Assembly: GCA_009777165.1 (NCBI GenBank)
Contig: WRML01000036.1
Span: 1-11,360 of the forward strand
DNA length: 11,360 nt
Source of the DNA: Kiritimatiellota bacterium
GTDB taxonomy: Bacteria; Verrucomicrobiota; Kiritimatiellia; RFP12; UBA1067
Direction: 5' to 3'
Part shown: positions 7,308-11,360 of the stretch, in pieces
How the letters are laid out: every line of letters begins with the position of its first letter
Position numbering within the stretch: position 1 is the first letter of the stretch
Position numbers and translations under genes: made by a program
The notes under the pieces: model-generated
Seen by the model: the letters and a program-made list of their open reading frames with translations, nothing else
Database searches by the model: none
What the model was told of the DNA's origin: nothing

Positions 7308-7313
7308 AAGGAA
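7308..7313 (+). promoter_or_regulatory. Ribosome binding site that sets the flavoprotein start
   Basis: AAGGAA lies 5 nt before the ATG at 7319. An in-frame ATG at 7298 lacks any Shine-Dalgarno sequence, and its extra seven codons contain this purine tract, so 7319 is preferred. The 7319 start also places the first beta strand KKILIL at the N-terminus, as usual for flavodoxin folds. Confidence 0.75.
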
Positions 7314-7318
7314 AACCC

Positions 7319-7873
7319 ATGAAGAAAATCCTGATTCTGACATCCAGCCCGAACGTTGTCGGGAACAGCAACACCATGGCAACGGTGTTTGAGGAGGCGG
7401 CACGGCAACAAGGCGCGGACGTGACCCGTCTCGATTTAAACCGCGTGACGGGCAGCGGCTGTTGCGCGTGTATGAGGTGCCGAACGGCATCCGACCGGTG
7501 TGTCGTGCAGGACGGAATCGGCGACGCGTTGAAGGCGTTCGAGGCGGCAGACGTGCTGGTCATGGCAGCACCGGTTTGGTTCGCGGAATTTCCAGTGTCG
7601 CTGCGCAGGTTTGTCGAACGCTGGCAAGGGCTGGTTGACACGGCATTCCTCCCGCGCTTGCCAAATGGCAAGCGGGCGGTCTTGCTGATTTCGCAGGGCG
7701 GGGGCGAAGACGAATTCACCGACATCCCCACGCGGTACGCCGGGATGCTCAACTGGCTCGGCGTCAAACCCTGCGACATCGTGCGCCACTGCACCGCCGA
7801 CAAACAAGCCATCACCAACGGTACCCTGCTGGACACCGTACGCCAGCTCGCAACGAACATCATTTCAGGATGA
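7319..7873 (+). CDS. Flavodoxin-fold NAD(P)H-dependent FMN reductase / iron-sulfur flavoprotein-like
   Basis: A 184-residue soluble protein. Strand 1 (KKILILTSSP) leads into the FMN phosphate loop SSPNVVGNSNT (9-19), as in the NADPH-dependent FMN reductase family. AAPVWFAEFPVSLRRFVER (83-101) is the typical A-P-x-(W/Y) flavin-binding segment and following helix. A cysteine cluster CCACMRCRTASDRC (48-61) gives C48-x2-C51-x2-C54-x6-C61, followed by VVQDG. This is the compact pattern of archaeal-type iron-sulfur flavoproteins (Isf), which bind a 4Fe-4S cluster. The same spacing also occurs in many flavodoxin-family oxidoreductases with no proven cluster. The physiological substrate cannot be told from sequence. 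It sits between murJ and ettA on the same strand and may be co-transcribed with them. Confidence 0.82.
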   Translation: MKKILILTSSPNVVGNSNTMATVFEEAARQQGADVTRLDLNRVTGSGCCACMRCRTASDRCVVQDGIGDALKAFEAADVLVMAAPVWFAEFPVSLRRFVERWQGLVDTAFLPRLPNGKRAVLLISQGGGEDEFTDIPTRYAGMLNWLGVKPCDIVRHCTADKQAITNGTLLDTVRQLATNIISG

Positions 7874-7928
7874 TTCTCGTTGCCCTCCAATGACACGATG
7901 GCACGCGACTGTTTTGATCGCAGGAGAT

Positions 7929-7932
7929 GGAG
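7929..7932 (+). promoter_or_regulatory. Ribosome binding site that sets the ettA start
   Basis: GGAG (7929-7932) lies 8 nt before the ATG at 7941. The frame stays open back to an ATG at 7890, but the EttA N-terminus (MAxxY/F...) aligns at 7941 and nothing resembling a Shine-Dalgarno sequence precedes 7890. Confidence 0.7.
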
Positions 7933-7940
7933 AAAAGGAT

Positions 7941-9620
7941 ATGGCTGGAGAATATGCATTCAGTTTAATCAACGTGACGAAGCAGCACGAGAAGAAGACC
8001 ATTCTCGAAGACGTGAACCTGTCGTTCTTCCACGGGGCACACATCGGCGTGATCGGCGCGAACGGATCAGGCAAGTCGTCACTCCTGCGGATTCTCGCAG
8101 GGCTGGACACGGAATTCATGGGCACGTGCCAGGTCGCGAAAGGCACGAAGGTCGGTTACCTGCCGCAGGAGCCCGATCTCGACACCACCAAGACCGTGAT
8201 GCAGTGCGTCGAGGAGGGCATGGTAGAATCAAAGGCACTGTTGGCGCGATACGATGAACTCTGCGATAGGCTCGGCAGCGACATCAGCGATGAGATGTCC
8301 GACAAGCTGAACGATGAGTTGGGCCGCTTGCAGGACACCATTGACGCCAATGACCTGTGGAGCCTCGACCATCACATCGCGCTTGCGATGGATGCGCTCC
8401 GCCTGCCGCCGCCGAATGCGCCTGTCGCGCCGCTCTCCGGTGGCGAGCGGCGGCGTGTGGCGTTGTGCCGTCTGTTGATCTCGACCCCCGATGTCCTGCT
8501 CCTCGACGAGCCGACGAACCACCTCGACGCGGAGTCCGTGGCGTGGCTGGAGACCTACCTCAAGCATTTCAGGGGCACGTTGATTGTGGTCACCCACGAC
8601 CGCTATTTTCTGAGTAACGTCACCGAATGGATTCTCGAACTCGACAGCGGGCGTACCTATCCGTATAAAGGTAATTACGAGGCCTGGCTCCAGCAGAAGC
8701 AGGACGCCATCCTGCGTGAATCGAAACAGGCGGAGTCGCGGCGCAAACTGATTGAGAACGAGCTGGCGTGGGTCCGCACCAACCCTTCCGGCCGCCGCGC
8801 GAAAAACCAGGCGCGCGTGCGCCGCTACGAGGAACTTGCCGCACAGCAAATTGACACGCGCGAAGATGAAATCCGTATCCAAATCCCGGCGGGACCCCGT
8901 TTGGGCGACTTGGTCGTGAAGGCGGAGAATGTCTCGATGGGATTCGGCGACAACCTGCTCTTCGAGGGCATGAGCTTCGATTTGCCGCGCGGCGGCATCG
9001 TCGGCGTGATCGGAGGGAACGGCGCAGGCAAAACCACGCTCTTCAAACTCATCACAGGACAGTTGCAGCCGCTGTCAGGGACGCTGGCCGTCGGCCCCAC
9101 CGTGATCCTGTCCTACGTTGACCAGTTGCGCGACGCGCTCGACCCCAATCACACCATCTACGAGGAAATCACCGGCGGCTCGGAATTCGTGAACCTTGCG
9201 GGGACGACCATGATGAACGGTCGCGCGTATTGCAGTCGCTTCAATTTCAAGGGTGCTGACCAGCAGAAGCCCGTCGGCATCCTCTCCGGCGGCGAACGCA
9301 ACCGCGTACATCTCGCCAAACTACTGCGGCGCGGCGGAAACTTGCTGTTGCTCGACGAGCCTTCCAATGACTTGGACATCGCGACCCTGCGCTCATTGGA
9401 GGAGGGCATCTCAAACTTCGGTGGCTGCGTGATGGTCGTGAGCCATGACCGTTGGTTCCTTGACCGCATCGCCACGCATATCCTTGCGTTCGAGGGGGAC
9501 TCCACGGTGACGTGGTTCGAGGGCAACTACGCCGACTACCACGAGCAACGCCGCAAACGTTTAGGCGAGGCCGCCGACCGCCCCACACGCGTCCGTTTCC
9601 GTCCGTTGAGGCACGGATAA
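7941..9620 (+). CDS. ettA: Energy-dependent translational throttle protein EttA (ABC-F ATPase)
   Basis: A 559-residue soluble twin-ABC protein matching E. coli EttA (555) from end to end. EttA binds the ribosomal E site and couples formation of the first peptide bonds to the ATP/ADP ratio. Domain 1 has Walker A GANGSGKSS (39-47), signature LSGGERRR (165-172) and Walker B LLLDEPTNHLD with catalytic E190. The P-site-tRNA interaction linker spans about 241-305. Domain 2 has Walker A GGNGAGKTT (358-366), signature LSGGERNR (448-455) and Walker B LLLDEPSNDLD with E473. Ser replaces the usual Thr of EPTND, a mild change. RFNFKG (433-438), SHDRWFLDRIATHIL (501-515) and the basic tail RVRFRPLRH also match EttA rather than Uup, YheS or YbiT. 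The gene lies 67 bp after the flavoprotein. The 3' flank holds the twin-hairpin element. Confidence 0.97.
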   Translation: MAGEYAFSLINVTKQHEKKTILEDVNLSFFHGAHIGVIGANGSGKSSLLRILAGLDTEFMGTCQVAKGTKVGYLPQEPDLDTTKTVMQCVEEGMVESKALLARYDELCDRLGSDISDEMSDKLNDELGRLQDTIDANDLWSLDHHIALAMDALRLPPPNAPVAPLSGGERRRVALCRLLISTPDVLLLDEPTNHLDAESVAWLETYLKHFRGTLIVVTHDRYFLSNVTEWILELDSGRTYPYKGNYEAWLQQKQDAILRESKQAESRRKLIENELAWVRTNPSGRRAKNQARVRRYEELAAQQIDTREDEIRIQIPAGPRLGDLVVKAENVSMGFGDNLLFEGMSFDLPRGGIVGVIGGNGAGKTTLFKLITGQLQPLSGTLAVGPTVILSYVDQLRDALDPNHTIYEEITGGSEFVNLAGTTMMNGRAYCSRFNFKGADQQKPVGILSGGERNRVHLAKLLRRGGNLLLLDEPSNDLDIATLRSLEEGISNFGGCVMVVSHDRWFLDRIATHILAFEGDSTVTWFEGNYADYHEQRRKRLGEAADRPTRVRFRPLRHG

Positions 9621-9621
9621 C

Positions 9622-9717
9622 GGAGTGCTGTTTTATGCGCGGACAGGGGGGAGTGCGGTGTGGCCTCTGGAGTGCGGCGGCTCGCCGCTGCTTTCACGCG
9701 CGGGGCTCGCCCCGCGC
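9622..9717. repeat. REP-like twin-hairpin element with GGAGTGC direct repeats
   Basis: Directly after ettA, three GGAGTGC copies occur at 9622-9628, 9650-9656 and 9669-9675. The last leads into a first hairpin, GCGGCG-GCT-CGCCGC (9674-9688). A second perfect 8-bp stem follows, GCGCGGGG-CTCG-CCCCGCGC (9698-9717). The two stems share the core GGCTCGCC (9679-9686 and 9704-9711), spaced 25 bp. No U-run follows, so this does not look like a classic terminator, although it could slow polymerase or protect the ettA mRNA 3' end. The architecture resembles REP/BIME-type intergenic repeats. I have only this one copy to judge from. Confidence 0.55.
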
Positions 9718-9820
9718 ATCAGTGCCTGGGCAGACACATGCCCCCCCCTATAACCGTCCTCGCCCTCCCACCTCGACGGCCCTCGATTGCCCTCGAAAAA
9801 AAACAAAACAAAAACTCCTT
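9718..9820. other. Non-coding stretch with C8 and A-rich tracts
   Basis: Between the twin hairpin and the putative promoter there is an eight-C run (9741-9748), CCTCG motifs repeated several times (about 9759-9795), and an A-rich tract (9796-9814: A8, then A4 and A5 separated by single Cs). I find no convincing gene here. The A-tract could act as a curved or UP-element-like sequence upstream of the next gene. Confidence 0.4.
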
Positions 9821-9848
9821 TTCACCGTCGGCGGTTCTGTGATACTAT
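9821..9848 (+). promoter_or_regulatory. Candidate promoter for the LRR protein
   Basis: TTCACC (9821-9826) and TACTAT (9843-9848) are 16 nt apart, each 4 of 6 to consensus. A TG dinucleotide in TGTGATACT also allows an extended -10 reading shifted by two bases. The A-rich tract lies just upstream. The matches are weak and the call is tentative. Confidence 0.25.
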
Positions 9849-9902
9849 TTCCTCATCAGTTCCATTCACTTCCATCAACCTGTGACGAAAACGAGACACA
9901 AC

Positions 9903-11360
9903 ATGAAAAACATGAAAGACACGATTCGCATCATGACCGCTGCAGCAGCCCTGTTGGGCGCACACGCGGCACACGCGCAGAGCTGGACGTACTCGCCCAG
10001 CCCCACCCCGAGAATCTCCCACCCCGACACATGGGTGTTCGAGGTCTCGGCAAACGGGAATAACCTCACGGTCACCAACTGTCTCGCCGCGCCCACGGCT
10101 CCCGGCGTCCTGCCCTTCGTGGACCCCGTGGGCGGGGGCTACCGCATCGTCGGCATCACCGGCGCGATGCGGGAGGGTGGCGTCCTCGGCGAGCGGCACG
10201 AGCGTGCGGCATCCCTCACCCTGCCCGACACACTGACGGACATCGGGGAGTATGCCTTCTGCGGGTGTTTGTCCCTTTCGGGGATTCTCGTCATCCCCCC
10301 CGGCGTGACGTCCATCGGGGGCCGCGCCTTCTACGACACCGGGCTCACGGGAATCACCACGCCCTCCTCCGGTGTCACCTTCGGGGGCGGCGCCTTCGCC
10401 GAAAACCCGTTCCTCGACACGGTTTATTACATCGACGGCTACCCCGCCTCGGTCGAGGAGGATCTCTATGAAGGGTCGGAGGGCGTGACCTCCTATGTCC
10501 TGCCGGCCAACGCGCCCGACTGGGATCCTCATGTGGGCGACGGTCCCATCGCCGAAGGCCTCGCGACCTGGCTGGGGCAGCCCATCAGCAGCCGCATCAG
10601 CTGGACTTTCAGCGACCCCACCCTCTCCGCGCCGCGCATCACGCACCCCCTCGGCTGGGTTTTCGCGGTAACGGTCAACGGCGCAGACCTCACGGTCACC
10701 AACTGTCTCGCCTCGCCCCCGATCCCCGGCCCCGGCCCCCTGCCCTTCGCCGATCCCGTGGGCGACGGCAGTTACCGCATCGTCGGCATCCCCGGTACGG
10801 GCGGGACGGCCGGCGTCCTCGGCGCCCATGCCCTCAAGGTGGATTTCCTCACCCTGCCCGACGCGTTGACCGCCATCGGCAACTACGCCTTCTATTCCTG
10901 CACCGCCCTCAAGGGCGATCTGGCCATCCCCGACGCTGTGACGGCCATCGGGGACATGGCCTTTGCCAACACCCGTCTCTCGGAGATTGTCGTGCCCTCG
11001 ACGGGGCTTTCCCTCGGGGACGCCGCCTTCGCCTACAACCCGTCGCTGATGACAGTCCTTTACACGGGCGCCTATCCCGATTTTGTGGGCACGGATCTCT
11101 ACTTAAACTCGTACAGCAGTGTCTCCTTCATCATGTCTTCACACGAGGCCTCATGGACCCCGCATGTGACGTCCCCCCCCATCTCCAGCGGCGGCGCCGC
11201 ATGGCAGGGGCGGACGATCGCCCTCTACGGATGGGGGTTTGCGGACTCCCCCCCGCGCATCATACACCCCCTCGGCTGGGTCTTCGCGGTGACGGTTTCA
11301 GGCAACTTCCTCACGGTCACGGACTGCCTTGCCGCGCCCGCGACCCCCGGCCCCCTGCCC
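9903..11360 (+). CDS. Secreted BspA-type leucine-rich-repeat protein with tandem modules, 3'-truncated by the window edge
   Basis: An open frame of 486 codons runs to the window end without a stop. The start at 9903 gives a Sec signal peptide: MKNMKDTIR, hydrophobic AAAALLGA, then AHA|Q as a likely signal peptidase I site near residue 25. No strong Shine-Dalgarno sequence precedes the ATG, unlike the other genes here. After the signal come repeated modules beginning near R37, R245 and R452. Each module opens with an HPxxWVFxV...LTVTxCLA strand pair. Next come BspA-like repeats of the pattern LPDxLTxIGxYAFxxCxxL (about 105-171 and 316-382), then a YYIDGYP / LYTGAYP cap and a W(L)GQPI / WQGRTI ending. 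Such LRR proteins are usually exported and bind surfaces or proteins, but the partner here is unknown. Proline is encoded almost always by CCC. Anchoring and total length cannot be seen. Confidence 0.85.
   Translation, partial: MKNMKDTIRIMTAAAALLGAHAAHAQSWTYSPSPTPRISHPDTWVFEVSANGNNLTVTNCLAAPTAPGVLPFVDPVGGGYRIVGITGAMREGGVLGERHERAASLTLPDTLTDIGEYAFCGCLSLSGILVIPPGVTSIGGRAFYDTGLTGITTPSSGVTFGGGAFAENPFLDTVYYIDGYPASVEEDLYEGSEGVTSYVLPANAPDWDPHVGDGPIAEGLATWLGQPISSRISWTFSDPTLSAPRITHPLGWVFAVTVNGADLTVTNCLASPPIPGPGPLPFADPVGDGSYRIVGIPGTGGTAGVLGAHALKVDFLTLPDALTAIGNYAFYSCTALKGDLAIPDAVTAIGDMAFANTRLSEIVVPSTGLSLGDAAFAYNPSLMTVLYTGAYPDFVGTDLYLNSYSSVSFIMSSHEASWTPHVTSPPISSGGAAWQGRTIALYGWGFADSPPRIIHPLGWVFAVTVSGNFLTVTDCLAAPATPGPLP
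10011..11360 (+). repeat. Tandem coding repeat, about 621-624 bp per unit
   Basis: Unit 1 starts at 10011, unit 2 at 10635 (624 bp later) and unit 3 at 11256 (621 bp later, cut by the window). At the DNA level, units 2 and 3 share almost identical openings (CACCCCCTCGGCTGGGT, then TTCGCGGT and CTCACGGTCAC). Unit 1 is more diverged there. The later start TGTCTCGCC-GCGCCC of unit 1 is again close to the others. This suggests duplication of a 207-208 codon module, with the 5' copy oldest or under different constraint. Confidence 0.8.

Noticed and set aside
6463..7959. Long 498-codon open frame on the - strand opposite murJ and the flavoprotein
   Set aside because: It crosses two well-supported + strand genes, and its composition is low-complexity charged antisense sequence with no family resemblance.
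9796..9814. A-rich tract considered as the T-run of a - strand terminator
   Set aside because: Read on the - strand the T-run would need a hairpin just upstream (about 9815-9840 on +), and no good stem is present there.
9822..10829. 335-codon open frame on the - strand opposite the LRR gene, rich in G, D, A and V
   Set aside because: Its repeat-like appearance only mirrors the + strand module. The + strand gives a signal peptide and clear BspA-type repeats.
9903..11360. Repeats considered as a CRISPR or other non-coding repeat array
   Set aside because: The units are about 620 bp, in one uninterrupted reading frame, and encode a protein module.

Overview
This is a high-GC bacterial window. 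It holds seven protein-coding genes: six on the + strand and one (gnd) on the - strand. No rRNA, tRNA, CRISPR array, transposase or phage gene is visible. The host cannot be fixed from sequence alone. The BspA-type LRR secreted protein, the very divergent MurJ and a cyclic-2,3-diphosphoglycerate-synthetase-like GTPase in a bacterial gene set fit a PVC-type lineage (Kiritimatiellota, Lentisphaerota or Verrucomicrobiota). This is a low-confidence inference.

Layout. Positions 1-2448: the 3' part of rodA (peptidoglycan glycosyltransferase of the elongasome), then an RNase G/E gene 15 bp downstream, a probable operon. Positions 2445-3902 (-): 6-phosphogluconate dehydrogenase, convergent with the RNase gene; both stop codons lie in one CTAG. 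Positions 3903-4092: a relatively AT-rich divergent promoter region with a 9-bp hairpin just before the next ribosome binding site. Positions 4093-5427: the cDPG-synthetase-like P-loop protein. Positions 5428-5655: an intrinsic terminator with a competing upstream hairpin, then a 37-bp near-palindrome. Positions 5656-9620: murJ-like lipid II flippase, a small flavodoxin-fold Fe-S-type flavoprotein, and the ABC-F translation factor ettA, co-directional with gaps of 46 and 67 bp. Positions 9621-9902: a non-coding stretch with a twin-hairpin REP-like element, a C8 run, an A-rich tract and a weak promoter candidate. Positions 9903 to the end: the start of a secreted tandem-repeat LRR protein that runs off the window.

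How the genes fit together. rodA and murJ are two parts of the same process (lipid II export and polymerisation during cell-wall elongation), and an RNase G gene beside shape genes is a known arrangement. gnd and the cDPG-synthetase-like gene share a divergent intergenic region, and both concern phosphorylated sugar-acid metabolism. ettA couples translation to the ATP/ADP state. The terminal protein is probably exported accessory material and has a clear codon preference for CCC proline.

I see no new defence or mobile system. The points most worth a second look are the loss of conserved charged residues in MurJ, the ~208-residue tandem modules and poly-C runs of the LRR protein, the REP-like twin hairpin, and the cDPG-synthetase-like gene next to gnd.
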